Made by a program: the position numbers and the translations under genes
The notes under the pieces: model-generated
Databases searched by the model: none
What the model saw: the letters and a program-made list of their open reading frames with translations, nothing else
What the model was told of the DNA's origin: nothing
Assembly (NCBI RefSeq): GCF_036370855.1
Contig: NC_088098.1
Coordinates: 201,545,336 to 201,609,335 of the forward strand
DNA from: Dromaius novaehollandiae
Taxonomy: Eukaryota; Chordata; Aves; Casuariiformes; Dromaiidae
Direction: 5' to 3'
DNA: 64,000 nucleotides
Part shown: in pieces, positions 23,213 to 35,600 of the stretch
How the letters are laid out: the number at the start of each line of letters is the position of its first letter
Numbering within the stretch: the stretch's first letter is position 1

Positions 23213-26200
23213 GTGAGTCAACGGACAAAATGAATACAATGCTGCTCTTAAAAATATTGGTGCTCATGCCTTTGAGGTTGGCTTTTGCATTTTTCTCCCT
23301 TAAAAATTCAAATTCAACATGCAATCAGACATCGATGGCAAAGATTAGGTTGCGGGGGGCTTTGCAAGAAGAAAAATTTTGAAAAGGAAGTGAGACTTTA
23401 GATTAAGCAGGTGAGAAAGCATGTAAAAGAAATAGGTGGGTGCAGGAAAAAGGTGAGAAGACAAAGTCCAAAGAAGGTGCTAGCATCATGGTTAACTCTC
23501 TGTTTTCAGAAACTGAGGAATGTACCAGGCAGAAAACAGAGAAAGCTGCTATCCCTCTGCCTGAAGGAGCTGACTGTCTACATATTGCTTAATGGGGAGA
23601 TTTAAGGTGTTGCAATAGGGTGGTATAATAGCTTTAAACAAGACAAGACGATGACTTCTAAGTTTGCTATGTATGCTGAATAATGTAAACTTCAACTATG
23701 TCAGAGAAGTAACAGTTACAGTAGACAAAAGTCAAGATAGTGAGGTCCTACCCAAGAGTTTTACTCATCAACAATAAAACAGGATGTTTGGCTCTCAAAG
23801 AAAATGCCATATTTTTTTTTTTTTTTGGAGAAGGCTTTCTCATGTCTGAAGCAGGGAAGGAGGGACTAGAAATTCAGGTCTCTCCTTGGTTCCAAGATAT
23901 TTAAAGCCAGGCTTTTTTCCGTTCACTCCTTATTCTCCTCAAACGTGTTAGGTATTTTTTGTCCATCTATTAGGATTATGTGAAACTGAACTCATTCTGA
24001 TGTGCAAAGCATTCCTTGTCCAGGCTGAAACATGGCTGTGGGAATCAGTCATACAACAGCAGCATGCTGAGATACATTTGTATCATGTGGGCTTTTAAAC
24101 AAAAATTTGCTCTCTCTAAAACACTCATTCTTTTTTTTTTTTTCATTGCAGTGTTTGCGACAAGTAATTAAAAAAACTAAACAAACACAGTGTACTGCAA
24201 CTGCTTTGGTTTTATAAGCACAGAGCTGAAGTATCCTGGAATTAATCCCTGGCCAAATACAAGAGAGCGATAGAAGTCCCACTGTCAGAGTCCAGTATGC
24301 AGGAAATGCATCACCCCCACCATTTCCATTTCCAATTGCCAGTGGGTATTTCAGACACCTTTTCTTTTTTCTTTCTTTCTTTCTTTCTTTCTTTTTTTTT
24401 TAAGAGCTCTTATGTGCTCACACAAATTTCTGGTATGTGTTTATTTTCCTCGCCGAAGTGTAGGCATTTGACATTAGTGTTACAGCATTGATTACATTTT
24501 CAGTAGCATCACAGGTGACCTAGTCCAAATGGTGTAGGCTGGATTGCCTCCCACAATGCTCTGTCCCAAAAGTAATTCTCTCTCTCAGGGGAGAGGATTC
24601 TCTAGCTCCCATCATTCAAATGTCTATAAGCTGTCATTCCTGTACCTGAAAATAATGGAAAAGAACAGTGGCATAGAAGTTAATTATCATAGTGCATAAG
24701 ACTTGTAGACAGTGATTATAGACATCCATAATAAATTTAAGAGAATTGCTAAAGATGCTCTTGCTTGATAGCAATATTTAATTTGCATTTACACATGCAA
24801 ATTAAGAATATAGAATAAAATATAGAAGTACTAGAGTCTCTCTTCCTTACTTGCAGTTCAGACAGCTCCAAAATTACTTGAACTACTGCAGGTTTTCAAA
24901 TGCACTGCACAACCTCTGTGTAGCTTTTGGATCTCTATGGAATTAGAAATGACTTTAGTGCTCTAACAGCGCTGGTATTTCTACATGACACCAGACTCAC
25001 TGACTGACTTTTCCAACGGTCTCTCAGGACATGAATGCTTAGTCTAGCTCTTAACACAAGGACATCCATACACTGATCAAGGGAGACTTTCTGACCCACG
25101 CAGTAGATATTCAGCGCTCCCTCACACCTGCCTTTTCATACAGAAAATGAAAGGGGAGCACCATGCTGCGATCATAACTCCTTGCTGGGGCTACAGTGTT
25201 CTTTGCTGTTGCTGCATTCATCTCTTTTGAACAGATGTGGAGCTAGTGTGAATTTGCACAGCTTCACAGCAGCCAGGCATGATTTACAGTAACTGAGGGC
25301 TGTCTCGACCATGGGCAAGAAAAAGAAAAAAAGAGCAACAACAAAAAAAGAAATAATCTTCTATTAGTGAGTCAAAAGGAGCTGATTCTTGCTTGGGACA
25401 GCCTGCTGGGAGTGTGAGGGTGCTTTAGGGGCAGAACAACTCCATGCAGCAAGTGAGCAGCTGAGCCGGAGAAGCTGTGTTCCCAGTGCAGACATGTGCT
25501 CTTGCCCCTCCCCCCATGGCCCTCATGACAGGGGCAAGGCAGGAGGTGGCGGCTGCCTTGAGGGGGCCAAGTGAAGAGCAATCCTACCCCTAATGCCACC
25601 CTGCAAGCTGGACCACTGCAGAATGGGGGGAGAGAGTTTACCAGGTCAGCTGGCACCTGCTCAGCTCTCTGTTCCCGTGGTCCTTTTCCCACTCTTTCTA
25701 GGCCACAGAGCTCGTGAGAGCTGACAGCCACATCCTCTGCAAAATGCCTCTCTGCCAAGTGTGTGAGACAAAGGGTGACAGGAGGAGGAGCTGAAGGGGT
25801 GTGAGGGCAGAGAGACAGAAACCCAAAGCAAAGTGTACTCCAATTGGCTTAAATTAAAACAGACAGACAATGTGAATGGAAAAAATGGGAGAAAGTGAAG
25901 AGACAGATCATGGCTTAGTTGCATTTGTTTAAAGGACTGTGTGAGGCCACCCAAAAGTAAATCAACATCACAGATATCCCCAGTGAAGACAGGCAGCAAA
26001 CTAAATCTTCATGGATGTTACAGCCTTCTGAATCCTGCCCCTTGGCATTCCCCGCAGCCTGCATGTCAAGCAGAGGCAGCTTTACCCTGGTGAGCAGGCT
26101 GGTTTCACAGGTTAGATCAGGCTGAAAGACTTGTGCCTGGAGGTGCAGAGCACATACCATTCCTATTGACCTGGATTGGTATCAAAAAGCCTGAGCCATT

Positions 26201-27239
26201 CCCAGGAATGAATTTTCAACTCAGCAAAGCTCACACTTGGCTTTGGGCAAGCAGCGAGGGCTCATGTGCTCTGGTAAGTGCTTGCTTATTTAACTAGTCT
26301 TGCCAAAAGGATGCCTTGGCTTGAGTGCAGGTGACAAAAGTTAGAAGGCTGAGCTGATTTACTGCTTTTGAGGATTCTGGTACTGTTTTTTCTGAGTACT
26401 CACTTCTGATTGGCCTGTGGTGAGATGGCCACTGTGCAAGTGCTTTGCTAGATGGATTGAAAAGAATCTGCTCCCACTGAAACTAGATGGGCAATGCCAT
26501 CTCCAGCTCAGCTTCTTACATCAGTGCCTCCTAGCAAATCACCCCACTTATCCCTCCATTTCCCTGGTGTTCAAGATCTCTTGTCTTGTTGTCTGCACAA
26601 ATTCACTGCTTTACTGAACCAGTTATTATGTTATTGATCATTTACTAATTTCTCAGCCAGCCTAACACACCACTAGAGTACAGCCCTTTACTTCACCCTT
26701 AGTCAGTCTGCAGTCACTTTCACTGCCATTTTCATATCTCTTCCTCCTCTGCTTTTTGCCTCCATTTTCCAATATATTCACTTGCATAGCTCCCACCAGC
26801 TCTACGGCCTCACATCCATCTGTCTTGTGATAGCTGTTGTGCCTTCAATTAACCCTTCTCATTTGCTCCCACCCAAGCCCTAACTCTGCCTTTTACAGCT
26901 CTACTCCTTCATGTCAGCTCCATTGCATGTTGTCCTTCTCCAGTGTCTACATAGTGAAACCATCTTCCTTCGCTTCCTTCTCTCCACTGGCCTTCCATGA
27001 TCTTTTCTTCCCAGTTTCCTGTTTCTGCTCCTTCTGTAGACTTGGATTTCTCTCTTCTGTTGCTGTTATTTTGTACAAGTGCCTCTTACTGCACACATGC
27101 GGCTGCAATTCAGCTCTCTTCAGTTGGGTTTTGACCATGGATCCCATTTAGTAACAAGGAGGTGAAAGAATATAGAGGGTGAGAGGAGATTTTTTTTTCA
27201 GTAAAGAAGCTGATTGGCTCTAAAACATACATATTCTAC
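23213..27239. other. Intergenic, no gene seen
   Basis: No recognisable exon. A TTTC repeat lies at 24360-24401. From about 26640 to 27150 the + strand is pyrimidine-rich, similar in texture to the L2-like remnant that follows, and may be its decayed upstream part. Confidence 0.5.
24360..24401 (+). repeat. TTTC microsatellite with T run
   Basis: Interrupted TTTC units followed by a T run, the same motif as at 8216-8266. Confidence 0.9.
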
Positions 27240-28385
27240 TTCTTAAAGCCAGTGGCACTTGTAAGAATAGGGAAGTGGAACAAATTTCGTGCTGATTTAA
27301 ATAAAGCTTGTACCACTCTTCAGAAATGCATCACTAGATGCATCAGAAACAGAGCATACAACAGGGGAATAGGTAGCACTCATCTCTCAGCTGCCTTTGA
27401 CATAGGTGACCATGGCTATTTCTTAGAATTGGTCTCCCTTTAGCTTCTGAGACTGTCCTGTTCTGCTTCTCCTCACTTTTCTGATCACTCCTGCCACAAA
27501 CCCTGTGGAGGATTCTTTCCATGGGGCTCTGTCATTGGTCATTTTATTTTTTTCCTACTTCAACATTTTATCCATGGATAAGCTCTTGCTCTGAGTCACA
27601 GAGCTCTATCTGTTCCAGAGTTTTATGCTAATATCCATATTATAGCCTGATTTAACTGTGGAGAACACTCCCAACCCATTTTTAGACCATGACCACCTCT
27701 GTCCCTAATCCATCTTCAGGTCTTTACATCTGGGCTGTGTGTAAATCTCGTTGATACTTCCTGACTCATCTCTCTTAATAAGCATGACCTCTTCTATCCA
27801 TTTGCAGAGGTAAAACTTGCCCCCAGCTTGTCCTCATCTTCTCAGGCCCTGGAACAGGCCATGGGGCCGTGCTCAGACACATTCGAGACCCTGCCACATA
27901 GCCCTTGCTGAGCTCTCTGGGTTAACCGGAGCAGCCCATGCTCACCAGGCCAGACTCTCCATGGATCCCTCTCTCAGCACGTACTCTCTCACTCCAGATT
28001 TTGTTGTTCTGTCAAGGACCTTTCCAGCCATATCTGTCTGACATGTCTGACATGTCTGCCCCCCCTTTCCTGTATGCCCACAGTGCCATGCTCTATTGTC
28101 CATTGGTTTGTTTTTTCACAGTCATCTCCATGTGCTGTCCTTGTCTGCCATTGAAATTGAGAAAAACCGCCCATGAACATAAAGCAAGCTTCCTTGCATC
28201 CCTTTCTCCAGCTCCTGCTGTGCTGCTTTGCTTTGCTGAGATGATAGGTACTGTCCTACTGCTTTTCTTATGCTCCTCTATCTTGCTCACCTCTCGTGAC
28301 TGTGTTCTCTTTGGGGCATAGGCCATCTTTTAGTTACATATTTTTATAACCCTTCAGTACAGGTCTAGGAACACAGAAACACAAA
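27240..28385 (+). mobile_element. L2-like LINE remnant with reverse-transcriptase motif
   Basis: The frame at 27252-27443 encodes LSAAFDIGDHGYFLELVSL at its end (from 27384). This is very close to the LSAAFDTVDH motif of L2/CR1-clade reverse transcriptases and includes the first catalytic Asp. The following pyrimidine-rich text with 'tgaccatggctatttctt' and 'ttctgcttctcctc' resembles L2 pol sequence. The tail near 28300-28380 ('ctctttggggcataggccatcttt') resembles the common 3' end of L2/MIR-like elements. Stops and frameshifts are frequent, so it is inactive. Boundaries are approximate. Confidence 0.55.
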
Positions 28386-31294
28386 TAACAGGCCCTCTGC
28401 CATCCTCCATAGTTCACTGTGATCCAAGCTGCTGTACCAACTTCTTGCTTTGAGGTTTTATAGCTAAATCTGTTTTTCTAATTATAGTTCTATATAAAGA
28501 AGAACACGTTCCTTTACTAGAATAAGTGACGACCTGATTCCTACGCGTGCTGTTCACAGGGGAATGCACAAAGCCTGTCCTACTATATTTCTACATGATC
28601 TTATAGAAAGACTCCTGTCTAATCTTTGGCAAATCTTATAGAAAACTTGCATTGCTGCGAACCAAGGAAAACGATGAATAATTCATTTCCTTATCTGTTT
28701 CAGGATTGTTTTCTGCAAAACATCTAATTTAATAATTCATGTGATTTTTAGCTGCACCATGCTGCAAACACAACTGTACGGAGGAGATCCATATTGTTTT
28801 TCTCAGCATAGCCTGGAGGATTCATTAGTGCAACATTCTGGTTCACATTGACCAAATTCCAAGTGAGGGGTGAGAGATGAAAATGAAGATGATTAGGCAT
28901 ATACAAAGAAAACAGAACAGTTCTCTGAAAATCAGAGATTATGAAAGACATTCACAGAGGAATCTTCCTGTGATGACAAAAGAAGTAATATATTGACAAT
29001 GTCAAGCTTGTCAGGACCAATTGGAGGACAGAGGGACACGTATACAGAGTCCCCATATTCCCCAACAACTGTGCCAAACATTGAATCAAGCATCTATAAA
29101 ACTACACCTGCCTACTACTTCAGCCTGGAACCAATTCTTCCCCCAGTCGGATCCATCAGAGTGGCAGTGTTGTGGACCAGGGTTTCCTCTACAGTTGATG
29201 CAGGAATGCCTCTGATTTGCAAGCCCCCACCGGTGGGTAACTGCACTGTTAATTGCCCCTGTGCAAAGGTCAAATCCATGAGTCACATTACGACACAGAC
29301 AGACAGGTCAGTAAAGGAAATGTTAAAGGATAACCACAACCCCAAAGGGCAGGACTGAGAATGAGATGATATCAACCGCATAAAGGAAAACACCACAAAC
29401 ACTACGCTACCACTAGTCCTTAGGGTAAGAAGCAGCAGATCTGGATTCACTACTCTCAAGCATTAGTACTCTGTTCACATATCTCCTGCTCCACCTAAGA
29501 GCAGTTATTTCAACTGGAAACATGCTGAAAATCCTCCAGTTGCAGCAAACTGCTTCAGCCAGCACCACTAAGCCATCATTACCCAGCACTGACCACACAG
29601 CAGCAGGTACAAATGCTTTTAAAGATTGCTCTTCCATTAACAACGACAACGGACTAACAGCCTTCACACGACAGGCAATCTTCCAGCCCAGCTTCAACGC
29701 TGCTGCAGGAAACTGCTGAACCGCACTCGCTGTAGCGCAGCTGGGGCTCTTGAGATGCAACCCCACTCCCTGTGCCGTGCCGGGGCAGGGATAACATCTC
29801 CCCTTGGCACCACTGCAGCCTGCTTCATTAAAGCCTCCAGAAGAGGAGACTGCAGGTGAAGCACAGCAAGAAGGCTGTGGGAAGGTTCTCAAAACTAAAT
29901 ATTTAATCTAAATCTTCTCTGCTGTTACACCAAAGCTTGTCCTCTCCAGGGAGTATAAATATGGGTCCCATTTTCTTTAAGACAACCTTTCACACTCATT
30001 TTCTGCTCTGCTTTCCTCTTTTCTCCTCCCTGGGAAGAGTAGCATCCAGGTCCTCAGAGGTTACAATTTGGAGAGGTATCAGTGGTAATATAAATTATTA
30101 CATTTTTAAGCAAAATTTAGGTTTTCATCATGGTAAGAGGAAACACCACCCTGGGTGGGGGGGGAGGATGTGCCAAAGCCAGACACCCTCTCCCAGCAGC
30201 ACAGAGCCAGTTTGACATGTGACAGGGACATACCTTGCCCCAGATATCACCAGAATTTTAAGAGCAAGGATGTCCCAGGCACAAGCTGAAGTGCGAGTGG
30301 GCAGTAAAACAAGATCACTAGGCACCAGCATGAAGGGTGTCCAAGGGAGAAGGAAGCTTTGTGTTTAGCTTCATTAAATCCATCTCCCTGCAAGCTAGTA
30401 GAAACAATCACCCAAAGCATCTATATTATGATAAAATCTGACACCGAGCCAGATGACATCTTCTGATTTTATTTGAAGTTGACACCTTGAGACAAGGCAT
30501 AACAACTGAGAAGGTCACACTAGTAAAGAGGTAATGGGGACCTCAACGCCCCCACCCATTAACTCCAGTACAGAATATTAAAAATGAATCAGTGCAGTCC
30601 TCCTGAGGATTTAAGGACAGTGAAGCCTAAAAAGCTGAACAAGAAATTGAAGTCAAATAGTGGGGGATGGAAAGGTGGCGAGAGACTCCTGCTTCGAAAC
30701 AACAACAAAAAATGTTGCTTCAAATGTATTTTAGAGACTTCAAGATCAATGCAAAGAAGTCTCTAATACTTTATGTATTATAAATAACTGCTTTCCAAAT
30801 CCATGCTGATGTTAAGCATGCACAATTTATTTCTATTTTCATGCAAAATATGCAATATTTAGTATTTCCGAAGTCATTGAAGACCAGTTATCTTAACATC
30901 CCTACAGTTTTGCTGATTAACTCAGCAGAGTAGTTTAGCCCTGTAGAGAAGTCCTCCCTCAATTCCCCCCAAATGAGCCCCATCTCATTTCTGAAGCTGT
31001 GAAATCAAAGCCCCAGGATCTAAAGAGAAGTTTCTCTTCAAGAAATTCAACCACTTTAAGTTGTGGCCAAAGCTATAAGGAGAAATAGCATAAGCAACAT
31101 GATCCAAGGTGCGTTTGAGTCAGGTCAAACTCCCAAAGCATTTGAATGGAGTCTGGAATAAGCTCAGACCACTTTTCAGATGACAGAAACACCACAAATC
31201 CGTTACATCCCCTTTTACTTGACCCATTAAAGCTCAACAGCTTTCATCTGTATTACTGCATATCTCAAAAATAAAATCCACAGTGCTTCAGTTT
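28386..31294. other. Intergenic, no gene seen
   Basis: Unique-looking sequence downstream of ELMOD1. A moderately GC-rich stretch at 29540-29890 leaves a chance frame open on the - strand. No exon recognised. Confidence 0.5.
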
Positions 31295-32486
31295 AGAATG
31301 ACATATAATTTATTCATATAATTCACAAGTAGTTGGACACTACCCAAAATTTAATCTCAATATGCAAGTGATTTACACAAACATATAATACTAAAATTGA
31401 TTGTTTAGAAGGTAAAAAATACCATGGGTATGAAATGCCATGGTAGATGCTGTTCAATATACTACACAATCTTAGTGTCAGACACTTCACATTTATATTT
31501 TTTTTTAGGAAAAAAAAAAGGCAGTTTGCCTTTTTTTAAAGTAGTCTGGAAAATTCAGGTGGTTTTGCTCTAAACCTTCTAATCAAATTATTTCTCCCAG
31601 TTCTTAGGAACTGAGCTGATAACCAAAGCAACATTTTCAATATTGGGGGAGGGGGGGAATTGCTCCCCTGAATTCACCAAGCACAACGTGATCAAATCAT
31701 GTTGCCTTCCAATATGTGACAGAAAATACGAACCCCTGTATATCCAAAAGAACGTGCAGGAATCGAGACCGTGCTTGGTGGTGTCGGTGATAACAGCCTG
31801 ATACAGTTTTTGGCCTCTGCCAGTATCCAGCTGTGAGTGTTTGCACTTCACTGAACGTATTAGCACTGCCAGATCATTTGGTGTTCATGCAGTTGTGGAG
31901 TCAGACTGTAATTCTGTATAAAGTCTTCACACTGAAGCTTGCATCTCATGAGCCTCAAATTCTGCATTAAGCATATATGGCTGCATGGACAAAATTGGAC
32001 CTTAATGTGTTGTGTTTGTCTGCATCAGATGCAATTACACGCATTATCTTCTAGATGATGTCCAGATATATACTTTGCTTGAAATGCCAGAAGTTATCTT
32101 AAAACATACCAAGAAGTTAAAAAGCTTTCACAATACGAGATCCAGCTAATTATTCCACATATACAAAAACACAGCTAGAGAAATACAATTAAATTCTTCA
32201 ATGCTGAATTATGAGGAAAGTCTAAAAAAATAGAAAAAACTCTGATATCTGGACATTAATTCCGAATGTAACACTGCATAATGCCGCAATATGAGCACCC
32301 ATTTAAAATGAGAAATCCCCAAGAGAAGCATAAGGGGATCTAGTATATATGACAAAAATAGATGAATACTGCACCAAAAACATGCATACAATCGCCATGG
32401 TCATTCAGTATGTCAGTGATGGTCTAAACAGTGATCTAACACAAGAGTGAGGCAGTGTTTTCAAAGAAAAAAAATCAAGTGAATAA
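31295..32486 (-). other. ELMOD1: Probable ELMOD1 3' UTR
   Basis: It follows the ELMOD1 stop codon directly. The first canonical AATAAA on the - strand is at 31309-31314, giving a 3' UTR of roughly 1.2 kb; ATTAAA at 31350-31355 is an alternative. A perfect 11-bp hairpin lies at 31513-31537. The true end may be further downstream, since 3' UTRs of neural genes are often longer. Confidence 0.5.
31309..31314 (-). terminator. ELMOD1: Candidate ELMOD1 polyadenylation signal
   Basis: AATAAA on the - strand, the first canonical hexamer after the stop codon, about 1.17 kb downstream of it. Confidence 0.4.
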
Positions 32487-32659
32487 CTACATATTGATTA
32501 AGCTTTCTGATGCAGCAAAATGAGGGCACAGAGCCATCTCTGGGTTCTGGAGCTGTTTCAAAATTCGCTTGTGAAACTTCTCTCTGACACGATTGAACTC
32601 CATTATGTCCAGTGGGTCCTCTTCAATCCAAAATTTGTGAAATTCGTGCATTAAGTAGC
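32487..32659 (-). CDS. ELMOD1: ELMOD1 last coding exon with stop
   Basis: Acceptor CTTTCGTAG. Encodes from Cys270 YLMHEFHKFWIEEDPLDIM, then EFNRVREKFHKRILKQLQ and the terminal HFAASESLINM, stopping at TAG (32489-32487). Confidence 0.97.
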
Positions 32660-35600
32660 CTACGAAAGAGAGAAATACATTATGTAAAGATGTTATATAA
32701 GAATTAAAAAGAAACCTGCAATTAAGGATTACGATGTACAGAGACTGCTGCCTCCTGAGGTCTGACACTTAAGGAAGCTACAGAGCTTCCTCAAACACAC
32801 CTCTGGGACCTCTGCTGCAAACCTGCATAAGGATTACCTTAAGAAACTAAAACAAGTGGTGAGAGTTTGTTGCCATAGCAGTGACATTACCCGCACCAAA
32901 TTACCAGACAACAGCTGGAGTTCCATTTCAGGAAATCATCTAATCGTATGCTGAAAAAGGCTTCCTGGACTTTGGGATATTTCCCAACAGCATATTTTAG
33001 AGAAGCCTTTTACAGAAGGCACTGGCAGACCTAGGATATAATGAATACAATAGCAGAACTTTTCCCAGTAAATACAAGAAATCACTAGGTGTCTTGACAT
33101 ACGGATGCTGAACTGTTGATTTTATTTGGTTAAACGATGCATGCACTACACATTAAGATAATGAGTATAAAAGCAGGGGAAGCTGCTGCTGATGAGATTT
33201 CAGATAGCCTTTTTCCTCATGTTTTGCCTCATGTATTTCAGCATGAGAATAACACTCTCCAATAAAAACAGTGTATTGGTAAGTAATGTAACAGTGCCAC
33301 ATCTTTTTGTATCAATACTTCCTCTCCACACAGAGTTTTACTTTAACTGTGTGTCCATGAATTTGCAAGAAACTTTGTTTAACGTTTATGCCTATGATCC
33401 TGGAAAGGATAAGGTGATACAAAGAACCACCTGGCTTTGGTAAAATACCCCTGTATTAGGAAGAAACTTAGTCATGAAGTGGGTTGAATATACAGGCTTT
33501 GATTAAGGCCCCTTACCACCTCAGTTCTGTGCCATCCCTGTATTGAGGAGGAACCACTGAGGAAAGAAAATGTTACATCCATCACTAGGGCTTCGGTGAA
33601 CCAGACACAACCTCTTGATCCTAACTCTCACAGCAGACAACCTATAGAGCCTGATCTTCCATCTCAAAACAGTAAAGTGTTCAAGCACAGAGCATCTGTT
33701 GTGAAGTAGGATTAATTGCTTCTATCCATTTACGTCTGTTGTATCACAGTTAGAAGTATGTCTTCAAATCTCTCCCAAGTATTTCAAGAGTCAGAGGCCA
33801 TTTCCTGCCAAGAGATGTTTCTTTCACAGAACAGCTCAGTAAAACACCTTTAAAGTCATTGTATAACAGGTAAAACACTACTTTTAGATCTTCACCTAAA
33901 AAAATCTGGGAGATTTATAAGGGGTCCCTTCTGCACTTCAGCAGCGGGTGCGTTCAGCGTGCCCTGGAGCTATGCAGTTCAGTGCCCTGCTTGTACCATC
34001 AGAAGGCAACAGCGCTGAAGAACAATGTGCCAAATTCAATTTGCAGGTTTGTGTCTGTCCCTACAGTTGAGGGGAGCAAAACGGTGTAGGTGCAACACGG
34101 TGCATCAGCATTTCGGAGGTCCATGCAGCGCAACCATCATGCACCTTCATGAGAAAGGGTGCTGGAGGGTGCTGACTGGGCAATGCAACTGACTTTCCAG
34201 TTTGGCCAGGCAGCCTGTAGGCATTTACTGCAGCCTAATGGTGTCTCAATATTTTCTCGGCTGCATTAAATTAAAGGAAATCTAGGATGACTGAGGTGGG
34301 AGGGGAGAGAGAAACTGTGAGAGCAGAAGAGGAGGGAGCTGTCAAACTCAGCTCCAGGCTTGCCCAGCAGAACAGGACATGCAGCAGGCTCTTCACTGCT
34401 GGCAAAGAGACCCCGTAAAGGTACTAAAACATTTCTCTATCCCAAGCTTCAGTGATGGGGGATTTTAAACTTTGGAAAAGGAAAAAAAAAAAAAAACAAA
34501 TAAAAAAAATAACCCCCCCCAAAAACAAAACCAATAATGAACCAAAGATATGATAGAGAGGGGCGTCAAACCTGCCTTACTAGACACAACTGTTCAGGAA
34601 GACATGAGCAGGCCAGGGATTTGGTGAATCAAGAGACAGAATAGCCTTCTCAAAGAAAAGATGATCTTAAGATGCTTAAGTGGATACTTAGGCAGATACT
34701 TATCTATTTTATCAAGCCAACCACCTAACAAAGGCAGAGACATTTATGACCCAATTAGGGTAGGGAAAGCCTAATGGCTAAACTGCCCTGAATTCCTACT
34801 AGCCAGCCTCAGCCAAGGCAGCAACCCAAAAGCAATCACAAAAGGGAGAGCCCTGTTAGGGTATGGAAACTCTCTGTGGAAATTTGGGGTAAATGAAGCT
34901 TATTAAATGGCAACTTGGTTCTGAAAGGCTTATATTATTTAATAAGAGAGATGCACAGCACAGCAATATTTGCTATTTATCCAGTCAAGCAACTAGAAAA
35001 TATTGTAGATACTAAACACAAGTTCTTATTTTAAAAATAAAGGATCTTACTGCAACCTTAAAAATAAAACCAAACAACCAAAATTGCAAAGCTTTTTTTT
35101 TTTTTTTAAACCTACTGACCTAGAAGTTAAAGGATTGCCACTTTTCCCATTTAGTTGGGTCCTACTCTACCTTCGAAACTACCTCCCTCCTCCCCTTTCT
35201 CATATCCTTAAGGTTTCTTATGTCCTTAAGTGTTTTTAATGTTTACACTGAAAAGCAAAACCTCATTTCCAACTCAGCAGTTGCGCTGAAACACTGGAGC
35301 ACCGAGCACGTCTGCTACGCTCCAGGGGCTGCGAGGGGACTCCCCCACCAGAGCCGAGCCGCCAGCAGGCCGTGTGCTGCCGCTCCCCTGGGCACGGCTC
35401 CCGCGGCGGTGCTCTTCTGGCAAGGAGGCGCAGCAGGTCTGCACTGCAAGGGGATGCTCAACTACGCGGAACGGGGCTAGAAAAGTATTAAGCCTGAGGG
35501 GGAGGAATCTACTGCAGGGGGCAGGGAGACACTTATTTTAGATGTAGGTATCTTGAGAGGCAGATGGCTTTACAGGGAAACAATATTTGGAAGCTCTTTA

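Noticed and set aside
32660..32768. Apparent upstream extension of the last ELMOD1 exon
   Set aside because: The frame stays open into the intron, but the CGTAG acceptor and the phase from exon 9 fix the exon start at 32659; residues before Cys270 are intronic.
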